A DNA stretch of 64,000 nucleotides, from the NCBI GenBank assembly GCA_965279115.1, contig OZ257137.1, positions 5,766,001-5,830,000 on the forward strand. Reading direction: 5' to 3'. This document shows, one piece after another, positions 24,003 to 32,259 of this stretch. Numbering within the stretch: the stretch's first letter is position 1; every line of letters begins with the position of its first letter. A program made the translations under genes and the position numbers. This DNA comes from JAEUOS01 sp965279115 (GTDB lineage Bacteria > Pseudomonadota > Gammaproteobacteria > Burkholderiales > JAEUOS01). Under the pieces are notes generated by a model. The model was not told where the DNA came from and searched no databases. It worked only from the letters and a program-made list of their open reading frames with translations.

Positions 24003-26360
24003 TCAGCGACCCTGCCAGTAGCGCACTCGTGCACGGCGCCAGCGGTCGATCTGCAGCCCTGCGGAATCGATGCGAACTTTGATCGCGCCGTCCAGGTCGG
24101 TGCGATAGATTTCAATGCCTCGCCGCGAATAGCGTTCGACTACATCGGCGGCCGGATGGCGAAAGCGGTTGCGGTAGCCAACCGCCATCACCGCTGCTTC
24201 CGGTGAAACGGCGTCGATGAACTCGCCGGTCGAAGACGTCCGGCTGCCATGGTGCGGCACGACCAGCACGTCGCTGCGCAGCGGAGCGCCCCTGGCGAGC
24301 AATTGCCGTTCGACGTCGGCCTCGATATCAGCCGCGATCAGGACGCGTTTGCCATGTGTGCTGATCGCCAGGACGCAACTGCGGGCGTTGTCCTTGATGG
24401 TGGCGTCGGAAAAGTCCATATCGCCCGGCGGATGCAGAAACTCGAAGCGCACCCCGTCCCATTGCCATGAAGCACCGGCGGCGCAGCGTTGCTGCCCGCG
24501 TTGGCCGGATAACAACGGATGGTCCGGCGGCAGTGAACTGGCCGTCCACGCCGGATTGAGGGCCTTGCGCGACGACAGGGTGCCCCCGGTATGGTCGCTG
24601 TCATCATGACTCAATACCATGCCATCGATCCGGCTGATGCCTTCGCCACGCAGGAAGGGGACGATCACACGGTTACCGCCGTCAGCCTCGGGCGAGTATT
24701 GCGGGCCCGCATCGAAGAGCAGGGAATGGTTGCGGGTGCGTACCGTGATCGCCAGGCCCTGACCGACATCGAGGACATCCGCACGCAAGCTCCCGGGCTC
24801 AAGGGGCGCGGGTTCATGTACCAGCAGCGGCAACATCCATGCGATCCCGACAAGCCGCCATTGCCACCATGCCGGTACCACAAGCCAGGCGGCCCCGGCC
24901 ACGGCAAGCAGAACCATCCACATGGGGGGCTCGGCGCGCTGCCAGATCGCCCATTCAAACCCGCTCAGCCAATTCAGGAACATCATCAGCCATTCAAGGG
25001 CCGCATGGGCCGCAAGTGCGACGATGTCGAACGGCAACAAGCTTGCAGCGATGGAAAGGGGCGTGACCACCAGGCTCACCACCGGAATCGCGACCGCGTT
25101 GGCGATCGGGCCTGCGACCGAGACTTGCTGGAACAGCGCCAAGGTAAGCGGCAGGAGTCCGAATGTGACCGCCAGTTGCGCGTTCACGGCTTCCCGCAGC
25201 CAATGCGCGGGGCGTCCAAAGCGGACCGCCGAGATCAGCAGGATGGCCACCGCGCCGAATGACAGCCAGAACCCGGGGGACAAGGGGGCCCAGGGATCAA
25301 TCACGCATACGAGCCCGCCAGAAATCGCGAGTACCCGAAGTCCGGACCCGAACCAGCCACGCCACAGGGCCCAGGCCGCCACGCCGAGCATGAACAAGGT
25401 GCGCTGCGCGGGAATCGCAAAGCCGGCGATCATGCAATAGAGAAATGCCGCGGCGAAGCCCGCGACTGCCGCCGCACGCGGCGCCGCCAGGGTCAGCATC
25501 AAGGTCTCCGAGCGGCGCCAGGCCATGAACGCCAGCGCCGCCGCCAGGCTGGCGATCATGGTGACGTGAAACCCTGAAATGCTCATCAGGTGGCCGACGC
25601 CGGTACGCGCGAACACCTGCCAGTCGTCCGCGTCGATGGCGCGTTGATCGCCCACAGCCAGCGCGACGATCACGCCGGCGTGCGGCCTGTCGGCGAGCGT
25701 TGCCTGCAACCGGTTGCGCATCCGCTCGCGTGCCCGATCGATCACGCTGCGCGGTGTCCAGACAAACGCCGCCAGCAGACGCGGAGCTGACTCGCTGCGC
25801 GGGGGGCGCACATATCCGGTCGCGCGAATGCCTTTTTCGAGCAACCAGGCCTCATAGTCGAACACGTGCGGATTGGCGCCGCCATGCGGGCGCTTGAGCC
25901 GGACATTGAGCAGCCAGCGCTCGCCGGGCCGAACAGCGGGGTCCGGCATTCGGGCTTCAGCGGCAAACCCGCCGTACCAGGACAACTGCAAAAGCGCCGG
26001 CACCCGGGCGCCGCTGGTGAGCACCTGTTCGACGGTGAATTCGAAGCGCACACCGCGCGCGAAAAATTGCGGCAGGGACGAAACGGTCCCGACGAGTTCG
26101 ACATCCCTTCCTTCGAGTTCCAAGGGAAGCTCGTCCGCGAGCCGGTAATGCGCGAAGATGGCGGCGTACGCGAACCCGGCGGCGAGCCCGGTGGCGAGCC
26201 ACGCCGGGTTGCGCATGGCTGTCCGCGATGTCCGCGACGCAATCCCAGCGCAGCAAGCCATTGCGACAACGCAAAGCGCGATGATCAGGCCATTCGGCAG
26301 GGCGGACTGGATTTGCAGCAGACCGCAACCTGCGGCAAAAGCGAAAAGCAGTGTCCGCAT
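24003..26360 (-). CDS. comEC: DNA internalisation-related competence protein ComEC/Rec2
   Basis: 785-residue inner-membrane protein of ComEC/Rec2 architecture. N-terminal helices and an OB-like domain (about 30–200) precede the ComEC channel core, with the conserved VGHLMSISGFHVTM near residue 250 and several further helices to about 500. A C-terminal metallo-beta-lactamase-like domain starts at LDVGQGLAITVRT (near 540), with SHDDSDHTGG and VPHHGSRTSS. It transports single-stranded DNA during transformation. The start is ATG 26360; a GTG one codon earlier is also open. No other competence genes are in the window, except that pilW encodes a type IV pilus factor. Confidence 0.92.
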   Translation of the reverse strand: MRTLLFAFAAGCGLLQIQSALPNGLIIALCVVAMACCAGIASRTSRTAMRNPAWLATGLAAGFAYAAIFAHYRLADELPLELEGRDVELVGTVSSLPQFFARGVRFEFTVEQVLTSGARVPALLQLSWYGGFAAEARMPDPAVRPGERWLLNVRLKRPHGGANPHVFDYEAWLLEKGIRATGYVRPPRSESAPRLLAAFVWTPRSVIDRARERMRNRLQATLADRPHAGVIVALAVGDQRAIDADDWQVFARTGVGHLMSISGFHVTMIASLAAALAFMAWRRSETLMLTLAAPRAAAVAGFAAAFLYCMIAGFAIPAQRTLFMLGVAAWALWRGWFGSGLRVLAISGGLVCVIDPWAPLSPGFWLSFGAVAILLISAVRFGRPAHWLREAVNAQLAVTFGLLPLTLALFQQVSVAGPIANAVAIPVVSLVVTPLSIAASLLPFDIVALAAHAALEWLMMFLNWLSGFEWAIWQRAEPPMWMVLLAVAGAAWLVVPAWWQWRLVGIAWMLPLLVHEPAPLEPGSLRADVLDVGQGLAITVRTRNHSLLFDAGPQYSPEADGGNRVIVPFLRGEGISRIDGMVLSHDDSDHTGGTLSSRKALNPAWTASSLPPDHPLLSGQRGQQRCAAGASWQWDGVRFEFLHPPGDMDFSDATIKDNARSCVLAISTHGKRVLIAADIEADVERQLLARGAPLRSDVLVVPHHGSRTSSTGEFIDAVSPEAAVMAVGYRNRFRHPAADVVERYSRRGIEIYRTDLDGAIKVRIDSAGLQIDRWRRARVRYWQGR

Positions 26361-26459
26361 CACCTGATTCTATGGCGCCCAGGGGGAGGCCGGGTCCACG
26401 CCTGGGCACCGGCGCAGCCTGTATCAATGGGTAGTCGAACGCGAACAATGAATCGCGTC

Positions 26460-26492
26460 TTGTATACTCAGCGACTCCGTCTGTGTATACAA
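26460..26492. promoter_or_regulatory. Paired GTATAC inverted repeat upstream of pucG
   Basis: TTGTATAC at 26460–26467 and its complement GTATACAA at 26485–26492, 17 bases between arms, ending 13 bases before the pucG ATG. Each arm contains the self-complementary GTATAC; the left one also forms a TATACT -10-like box. The layout suits a GntR-type dimeric repressor covering the promoter. No regulator gene is adjacent, so the protein is unknown. Confidence 0.55.
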
Positions 26493-26505
26493 AACGCGTC
26501 CGAAT

Positions 26506-27774
26506 ATGAGCCTCAAGCTTCCGCCCCTTTCGCCGCTTGCCGATCCAGAAAGTGCTTACGAAGACATCAATCCCCTGCCACGATTGTTGATGGGGCCGGG
26601 GCCGATCAACGCTGACCCGCGCGTACTGCGCGCCATGTCCGCACAGCTTCTGGGGCAGTTCGATCCGCAGTTTCGCCAGATGATGCGCGAAACCATGGCC
26701 CTGTACAGGGAGGTATTCGAAACCAGGAATGACTGGACCTTCATCGTCGATGGAACCGCCCGCGGTGCGATCGAAACGGCCATGGTGTCCTTTGTCGAGC
26801 CCGGTGACCGGGTGCTGGTGTGTTCGTTCGGCAGATTCGGGCAATTGAAAACCGAAATCGCCCGCCGGGTCGGCGCCGAGGTCAAGGTGATCGAGTGCGA
26901 GTGGGGTACGGTTTTCGCACCCGAAGCCATCGAGGCCGCGGTCAGGGCCTTCTCGCCCAAGCTGGTGACGGTATGCCAGGGCGACACTTCGACCACGATG
27001 TGCCAGCCGCTGGCGGAAATCGGCCGCATCTGCCACCGCTACGGCGCGTTGCTGCAGGTCGATGCGACAGCCTCGATCGGAGGAACGCCGCTACCGGTGG
27101 ATGCCTGGGAAATCGACTGCGTGACCGGTGGATTGCAAAAATGCCTGGCCGGCCCGTCCGGCGCATCGCCTTTGACGCTCAGTGATGCTTTCGCCCGGGT
27201 GATCTATCGGCGGCGTCACATCGAAGAGGGCGTTCGTCCGAATGACTATGTGCCGGGCGAAGGCCGCATGATCGGCAGCAACTATTTCGATCTGGCAATG
27301 GTCATGGATTACTGGAGCGACTCCGCGCTCAACCACCATACCGAAGCCACCACCATGCTGTATGGTGCCCGTGAGTGTGGCAGGATTTTCGTTCGCGAGG
27401 GGCACACGGCGGTTTACAAGCGCCACTCCGATGCTTCGCGCGCGATGGTCGCCGGACTGCAAGCCATGGGACTGCGGGTTTTTGGAGATGTAGCCAACAA
27501 GATGCCCAATGTGACCGGCGTCCATATTCCCGACGGGGTCAATGGCGATCGGGCGCGGCAGGCGCTCCTCAATGATTTCAACATCGAAATCGGCACCTCG
27601 TTCGGCAGGCTGCACGGCAAGATCTGGCGTATCGGCGCGATGGGCTACAACGCGCGCAAGGATGCCGTCCTGCTTACGCTGGCGGCCATGGAAACCGTGC
27701 TTGCCGCTGAAGGATTCCGCATGCAGCGCGGCGCCGGTATCGACGCGGCCTATGCGGCATACAACGCAAGCTGA
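26506..27774 (+). CDS. pucG: PucG-type (S)-ureidoglycine–glyoxylate aminotransferase
   Basis: 422-residue fold-type I PLP enzyme of the alanine–glyoxylate class. The PLP lysine is Lys212 in GGLQKCLAGPSG; the cofactor aspartate is in LLQVDATASIGG. Subgroup features match B. subtilis PucG: GQFDPQF near residue 50, DGTARGAIE, IECEWGTVF, and SNYFDL plus NHHTEATTMLY near 260–280. PucG transfers the amino group of ureidoglycine to glyoxylate in purine/allantoin breakdown, giving oxalurate and glycine. No other purine-catabolism gene is adjacent, so the physiological substrate remains open. Divergent from comEC and preceded by a paired operator-like repeat. Confidence 0.85.
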   Translation: MSLKLPPLSPLADPESAYEDINPLPRLLMGPGPINADPRVLRAMSAQLLGQFDPQFRQMMRETMALYREVFETRNDWTFIVDGTARGAIETAMVSFVEPGDRVLVCSFGRFGQLKTEIARRVGAEVKVIECEWGTVFAPEAIEAAVRAFSPKLVTVCQGDTSTTMCQPLAEIGRICHRYGALLQVDATASIGGTPLPVDAWEIDCVTGGLQKCLAGPSGASPLTLSDAFARVIYRRRHIEEGVRPNDYVPGEGRMIGSNYFDLAMVMDYWSDSALNHHTEATTMLYGARECGRIFVREGHTAVYKRHSDASRAMVAGLQAMGLRVFGDVANKMPNVTGVHIPDGVNGDRARQALLNDFNIEIGTSFGRLHGKIWRIGAMGYNARKDAVLLTLAAMETVLAAEGFRMQRGAGIDAAYAAYNAS

Positions 27775-27784
27775 GGTCGCCCTG

Positions 27785-28519
27785 TCAGCTCGCGAGGAAC
27801 AGGAACACGGCCTGTCGCCGGTCAAGCGCCGGCGCGGGAGCCTTGCGCCATTCCGAGATCGGCTTCATGAGCACCGTTTCGGTCGGCAAGGTCAGGTCGA
27901 TGGCGACCGCAAGCCGGGTGCCGGGTTGCAAGGCGCCGAGCAGCGCGGTGAACAACGCGGCGTTGCGGTAGGGGGTCTCGATGGCGATCTGGGTTTCCGC
28001 ACCGCGCCTTGATCTGATCTCGAGTTCGCGGATGGCTCCGGTCCGCTCATCCGGCTTGACCGGCAGATAGCCGCAAAACGCGAAGCGCTGGCCGTCCAAT
28101 CCCGATGCCATGAGGGCGAGCAGCAGTGAAGAAGGGCCTACCATCGGAACAACGCGGATGCCCGACTCGTGCGCCATTCGTACCAACTGTGCACCGGGGT
28201 CCGCCACCGCAGGACACCCCGACTCCGACAGCAGTCCCAGATCGGTCCCGGCCTTCAGTGCTTCGATCAACGGATGCAGCAGCGCCCTGTCCGGTGCATG
28301 GCCGATTTCGGTGATTGCGATGCTTTGCATCGGAAAAGGTGTTCCTGCTGACTTGAGGAAGGCGCGCGCCGACTTCGCGTTTTCGACTGCAAACATGCGC
28401 AGTTGCGTGATCACCTTCAGTGTCCCCGAAGGCAGCGTGGCAGCCACCAGCGCGCCTTGATCCGACCCTTTGGGATCGGAAATGGCCGCCGGTATCAGGT
28501 AAAGGGTGCCGGAAGTCAT
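27785..28519 (-). CDS. SAM-dependent methyltransferase, RsmI/tetrapyrrole-methylase family
   Basis: 244-residue protein of the tetrapyrrole-methylase fold, recognised by GTLYLIPAAISDP at the N-terminus, LSESGCPAVADPGAQLV near residue 110, VVPMVGPSSLLLALMASGLDGQRFAFCGYLP near 135–165 in two blocks, and an IAIETPYRN segment near 185. RsmI 2'-O-methylates cytidine 1402 of 16S rRNA, but this shorter relative belongs to the YraL-like set often found beside maf. The start is ATG 28519, overlapping the maf stop (ATGA). Confidence 0.82.
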   Translation of the reverse strand: MTSGTLYLIPAAISDPKGSDQGALVAATLPSGTLKVITQLRMFAVENAKSARAFLKSAGTPFPMQSIAITEIGHAPDRALLHPLIEALKAGTDLGLLSESGCPAVADPGAQLVRMAHESGIRVVPMVGPSSLLLALMASGLDGQRFAFCGYLPVKPDERTGAIRELEIRSRRGAETQIAIETPYRNAALFTALLGALQPGTRLAVAIDLTLPTETVLMKPISEWRKAPAPALDRRQAVFLFLAS

Positions 28520-29106
28520 TGCGGTCCGAGTATCGCAACCCCTTCGTTGCGCAACATGCGCGCAAGCGCAATCAGTGGCAGCCCTACAAGAGCGGTCGGG
28601 TCGTCGCCGGAAATGCGTTCCATGAGGGCGATGCCCAGGCCTTCCGACTTGGCTGAACCGGCGCAATCGTAGGGTTTCTCGCGTTGGAGATAGGCTTCAA
28701 TCTCCATGTCGGAAACGTCGCGCAGTTCGACGTCAATCCTGACGACCCCGGACTGGGTATGGCCGGTCGCGGCGTTGACCAGCGCCAACGCTGTATCGAA
28801 ATGGGTGATGCGGCCGCGCATGTGACGCAGTTGTTCGACCGCGACCGAATGCAAGCCCGGCTTGCCCAGGATCCTGCCGGCACAATGGGCGACCTGATCG
28901 CTGCCGATGACCAGGCCACTACCGGCGCTTTTTGCGACGGCGTTCGCTTTGGCGAGCGCCAGGCGCCCGGCTTGTTCCGGAGGCGTCTCGTCGCGCAGAG
29001 GCGTTTCGTCAACCCCCGGGGACTGCGTTTCAAATCGGATCCCGAGGCGGGAAAGCAACTCGGCCCGATAACGGGAAGTCGAGGCGAGGATGAGGCGTGG
29101 AGGCAT
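28516..29106 (-). CDS. yceF: Maf/YceF-type nucleoside triphosphate pyrophosphatase
   Basis: 196-residue Maf-family protein. Conserved features are LILASTSRYRAELL at the N-terminus, the GVDETPLRDETP block near residue 33, GSDQVAHCAGRILGKPG near 70 and a GSAKSEGLGIALMERISGDDP pattern near 150 (two blocks). The GSDQVA signature is that of the YceF subgroup, which hydrolyses 7-methyl-GTP; a housecleaning role is known for the family. It is coupled to the downstream methyltransferase gene and divergent from yceD, the usual yceF–yceD–rpmF neighbourhood. Confidence 0.9.
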   Translation of the reverse strand: MPPRLILASTSRYRAELLSRLGIRFETQSPGVDETPLRDETPPEQAGRLALAKANAVAKSAGSGLVIGSDQVAHCAGRILGKPGLHSVAVEQLRHMRGRITHFDTALALVNAATGHTQSGVVRIDVELRDVSDMEIEAYLQREKPYDCAGSAKSEGLGIALMERISGDDPTALVGLPLIALARMLRNEGVAILGPQ

Positions 29107-29183
29107 TGCGGCAGTACTCGGACGAGGAATCGGGGCGCCACTTTACCGCGAAGCGGGATTTCGCAACGGGCAATCGTAAGCTT

Positions 29184-29212
29184 TTGACCATAAAGGCTAT
29201 TTGCTCTATAAT
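29184..29212 (+). promoter_or_regulatory. Near-consensus sigma70 promoter of the yceD–rpmF–fab operon
   Basis: TTGACC at 29184–29189, exactly 17 bases, then a perfect TATAAT at 29207–29212. Transcription should begin near 29219. This rules out any yceD start upstream of that point and makes it the main entry to the long fatty-acid-synthesis gene run. Confidence 0.85.
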
Positions 29213-29239
29213 TTTGGGCTTTGCGCCATCAAGGGCATT

Positions 29240-29773
29240 TTGGACCGGAGTCCCTTCGTGGATGAAAGTGCCGAGTCCGTCCCCCGGGACGGGTGGATCG
29301 TCGATACAAGGCGCTTTTGCGAACGAAAGGAGAGTCTTTCCGCCGCCCTGGGGCCTGATGACCTGCTTCGGCTTGATGCGGAAGTAACCGAGGATTTTGC
29401 GCCGCTTGAAGTTGACATCGGGGTTGTGCTTTCACCGCGCGGGCTCCCCGGATTGTCCGTAGATATTGACGGAGCGGTGATGCTGACTTGCCAGCGGTGC
29501 ATGCAACCGGTGGAAGTCGGGATCCGGCGCAAGGCGCGGTTTGAATTGGTGGATTCGTCTTCGGCGCTGGATGCGGATGACGATGACGAGTGGGACAGAA
29601 TGTTGCATTCGGATCGTTTCGACCTCGTTCATCTTGTTGAGGACGAAATGTTGCTGGCGCTGCCATACTCGCCAAAGCATGATCAATGCGAGGCGGTTCA
29701 GCGATCGAATGCAGGCGAAAAGGTATCGCCTTTCGCGGGACTGGCTGCACTCAAGGGCACGAAGCGCAGGTGA
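29240..29773 (+). CDS. yceD: YceD / DUF177 family protein
   Basis: 177-residue protein with the DUF177 signature: LTCQRCMQPVEVGI (CxxC pair near residue 80) and later an acidic loop and LVEDEMLLALPYSPKH near 135. In E. coli YceD affects 23S rRNA accumulation; it is almost always encoded directly before rpmF, as here. The TTG start at 29240 was chosen because the frame's earlier start lies inside the -10 box of the promoter; AAGGG lies 5 bases before this TTG. An in-frame GTG at 29258, with GGAG upstream, is a good alternative. Confidence 0.85.
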   Translation: MDRSPFVDESAESVPRDGWIVDTRRFCERKESLSAALGPDDLLRLDAEVTEDFAPLEVDIGVVLSPRGLPGLSVDIDGAVMLTCQRCMQPVEVGIRRKARFELVDSSSALDADDDDEWDRMLHSDRFDLVHLVEDEMLLALPYSPKHDQCEAVQRSNAGEKVSPFAGLAALKGTKRR

Positions 29774-29824
29774 ATTCGCGGCAAGGTTGCAGGAATTTTT
29801 GAAACAAGTACAAGGAGTATTGTC

Positions 29825-30004
29825 ATGGCAGTCCAGCAAAACAAGAAGTCCCCCTCCAAGCGTGGCATGCACCGTGCGCACGACTTTCTGACCAATCCGC
29901 CCCTGGCCCTCGAGCCGACCACCGGCGAAGTGCACCTGCGTCACCATGTCAGCCCCAACGGTTACTATCGCGGCCGCAAGGTCGTCAAGACCAAGGGCGA
30001 ATAA
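29825..30004 (+). CDS. rpmF: 50S ribosomal protein L32
   Basis: 59-residue small basic protein, full length for L32: it starts MAVQQNKKSPSKRGMHRAHD and ends KVVKTKGE, with the HHVSPNGYYRGRKV segment typical of bL32. Component of the large ribosomal subunit near the 23S rRNA. It has AAGGAG just upstream of the ATG. It follows yceD by 51 bases and precedes plsX by 216 bases, the standard yceD–rpmF–plsX–fab order, tying ribosome output to membrane synthesis. Confidence 0.97.
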   Translation: MAVQQNKKSPSKRGMHRAHDFLTNPPLALEPTTGEVHLRHHVSPNGYYRGRKVVKTKGE

Positions 30005-30220
30005 GCGCATCCGGCGCTTTGCCTGATGGTTGAGCGCTTGGCGTGCCGGGCATTGGGCACGCGAAGGCATTGCGCCTTGGGTAGTATGCGGTCAGCAGGA
30101 GACACATGCCGGGGTGCATTCGTTGCGCGCCGGCAATAACATTGTGCGACAGCACGTTTTTCTGGCGAGGCCGAAAGGTCGCCGCAGCTCGTTACTTGAG
30201 CATGCCGCGCGGGCGAACCA

Positions 30221-31279
30221 ATGCCACTAGTCATTGCGATAGATGCCGTCGGCGGGGACCACGGGCCGCCGGTCACGGTTCCCGCTGCCATCGAGTTCCT
30301 GGTGCGCCATCCGGATGCGGAAATCATCCTGGTCGGCGCGCAAGCCGAACTCGACGCGACGCTCGCCCGCCACTCGAAAAACACCGGCGCGATCGGACGC
30401 CGCCTGCAGGTGCAGCACGCCTCGGAATCCATCGCGATGGATGATCCTCCGGCACAGGCCTTGCGACGCAAGCGGGACTCGTCCATGCACGTCGCCCTGA
30501 ACCTTGTCAAGGAAGGGCGCGCAAGCGCGGCTGTATCGGCAGGCAACACCGGCGCCTGGATGGCAATTTCATCTTTCATCCTGCGCACGCTACCGGGCAT
30601 TGATCGGCCCGCGATCTGCGCGCCCCTGCCGAACCAGCACGGAGGCGCCACTTACATGCTTGATCTGGGCGCGAATGTCGACTGCAAGCCGCAACATCTT
30701 TACCAGTTTTCGCTGATGGGATCGGCATTGGTCACCGCCATCGAGAACAATCCGTCGCCGGCGGTCGGCCTGCTCAACATCGGCGAAGAGCAAATCAAGG
30801 GCAACGATACCGTCAAGGAAGCCGGCGAACTCCTCCGTGCGGCGCACGAAAAGGGCGAGATCAACTTTTTCGGCAATGTAGAAGGCAACGATATTTTCAA
30901 GGGCACTGTCGATGTCGTCGTTTGCGACGGATTCGTCGGAAACGTGGCCCTCAAGGCGTCCGAAGGCCTTGCCCAGATGCTGGGACGTTCGCTCAAGGCC
31001 GAGTTCGAGCGCAACCTCTTCACCAAGATCGGTGCCTTCTTCGCACTCCCGGCAATCAACGGATTTCGGCGCCGTTACGACCATCGGCGCTATAACGGCG
31101 CATGCCTGCTCGGCTTGAACGGGGTGGTCGTCAAGAGCCACGGCTCGGCGGATGCCTACTCCTTTGGCCGGGCGCTGGATCGGGCCCACGAGGCCGTCTC
31201 GACAGGCCTGCTCGAGGGCATCAGCGAGCGGATCGCGAGGCACGCCGCGGCTGGCGACCAGGCGCAGGCCGCTGCCTGA
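30221..31279 (+). CDS. plsX: Phosphate acyltransferase PlsX
   Basis: 352-residue cytoplasmic enzyme that makes acyl-phosphate from acyl-ACP for phospholipid synthesis. Family motifs are visible: IAIDAVGGDHGP at the N-terminus (most members have MGGD), VSAGNTGAWMA near residue 105, LPNQHGGATYMLDLGAN near 130–147, and LNIGEEQIKGND near 185. The central CDGFVGNVALKASEG block is intact. Preceded by a 216-base gap with only weak hairpins, including GTGC/GCAC before TTTTT near 30144–30161. Followed by fabH 17 bases on. Confidence 0.95.
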   Translation: MPLVIAIDAVGGDHGPPVTVPAAIEFLVRHPDAEIILVGAQAELDATLARHSKNTGAIGRRLQVQHASESIAMDDPPAQALRRKRDSSMHVALNLVKEGRASAAVSAGNTGAWMAISSFILRTLPGIDRPAICAPLPNQHGGATYMLDLGANVDCKPQHLYQFSLMGSALVTAIENNPSPAVGLLNIGEEQIKGNDTVKEAGELLRAAHEKGEINFFGNVEGNDIFKGTVDVVVCDGFVGNVALKASEGLAQMLGRSLKAEFERNLFTKIGAFFALPAINGFRRRYDHRRYNGACLLGLNGVVVKSHGSADAYSFGRALDRAHEAVSTGLLEGISERIARHAAAGDQAQAAA

Positions 31280-31296
31280 TCAGTTACGATTGCCTG

Positions 31297-32259
31297 ATGG
31301 CCCACTCCCGTTTAGCCGGAACCGGAAGCTATCTGCCCGGGCAAGCGGTCAGCAACGACGCGCTCGCCGCGCGCGGCATCGACACCACCGACGCCTGGAT
31401 CAGCGAGCGTACCGGCATTCGTTCGCGACATCTGGCCGATAGCGGACAGACATCAAGCGGGTTGGCGTTGCCGGCCGCGCAGGCGGCCCTCCGTGCCGCT
31501 GGCAAGGAGCCCGCCGAGGTCGATCTGGTGATTGTCGCGACCTCCACCCCGGATTTCATTTTTCCGAGCACGGCCTGCCTGCTGCAGGCGAAGCTTGGCA
31601 TCCCCGACTGTGCCGCCTTCGATGTGCAGGCCGTATGCAGCGGCTTCGTCTACGCGCTGGCGACGGCGGACTCCTTCATCCGCTCCGGGCAATCGCGTTG
31701 CGCGCTGGTGGTGGGCAGCGAGGTCTTCTCGCGAATACTCGACTGGACCGATCGCGGAACCTGCGTTCTGTTTGGTGACGGCGCCGGCGCGGTCGTCCTC
31801 ACCGCCGGCGAGAGGCCCGGTATCCTCGCGTCCGCGCTGCATGCCGATGGGACCCAGGCGGGTATCCTCAATGTGCCGGGCAACATCGGTGGCGGCGCGA
31901 TCATCGGCGATCCATTCCTGCGCATGGACGGGCAGGCGGTTTTCAAGTTCGCGGTGAAGGTGCAGGACGAAGTCGCGCGCGAGGTGGCCACCAAGGCGAA
32001 CCTGGGCCTTGATCGTATCGATTGGCTTATCCCGCACCAGGCCAACCTGCGCATCCTGTCGGCGACTGCCCGCAAGCTCGGAATCGACCCGGCCCGCCTC
32101 GTGGTGACCGTGGATCATCACGGCAACACATCAGCAGCGTCAATCCCGTTGGCGCTCGACGAGTATGTCCGTTCCGGCCGAATCAAGGCGGGCCAGAACG
32201 TGCTTTTGTCCGCCGTTGGCGGCGGATTTACCTGGGGTGCAATTCTGCTGGAGATGTAA
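31297..32259 (+). CDS. fabH: Beta-ketoacyl-ACP synthase III
   Basis: 320-residue condensing enzyme that starts fatty-acid chains from acetyl-CoA and malonyl-ACP. The active-site triad is visible: Cys114 in QAVCSGFVYAL, His in PHQANLRI near residue 246, Asn in DHHGNTSAAS near 275. The start is ATG 31297 (MAHSRLAGTGSYLP); the frame is open further upstream but that is plsX shadow. The stop shares bases with the fabD start (TAATG). Confidence 0.96.
   Translation: MAHSRLAGTGSYLPGQAVSNDALAARGIDTTDAWISERTGIRSRHLADSGQTSSGLALPAAQAALRAAGKEPAEVDLVIVATSTPDFIFPSTACLLQAKLGIPDCAAFDVQAVCSGFVYALATADSFIRSGQSRCALVVGSEVFSRILDWTDRGTCVLFGDGAGAVVLTAGERPGILASALHADGTQAGILNVPGNIGGGAIIGDPFLRMDGQAVFKFAVKVQDEVAREVATKANLGLDRIDWLIPHQANLRILSATARKLGIDPARLVVTVDHHGNTSAASIPLALDEYVRSGRIKAGQNVLLSAVGGGFTWGAILLEM

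Noticed and set aside
29201..29239. yceD start at TTG 29201
   Set aside because: The codons overlap the TATAAT box, so they would lie before the transcript start.
30144..30161. Mini hairpin GTGC/GCAC before TTTTT as an rpmF terminator
   Set aside because: Only 4 base pairs; too weak to claim, and plsX is normally cotranscribed with rpmF.
30030..30230. Small open frame (66 codons) in the rpmF–plsX gap
   Set aside because: TTG start, no ribosome site, odd composition, and it overlaps plsX; not supported as a gene.
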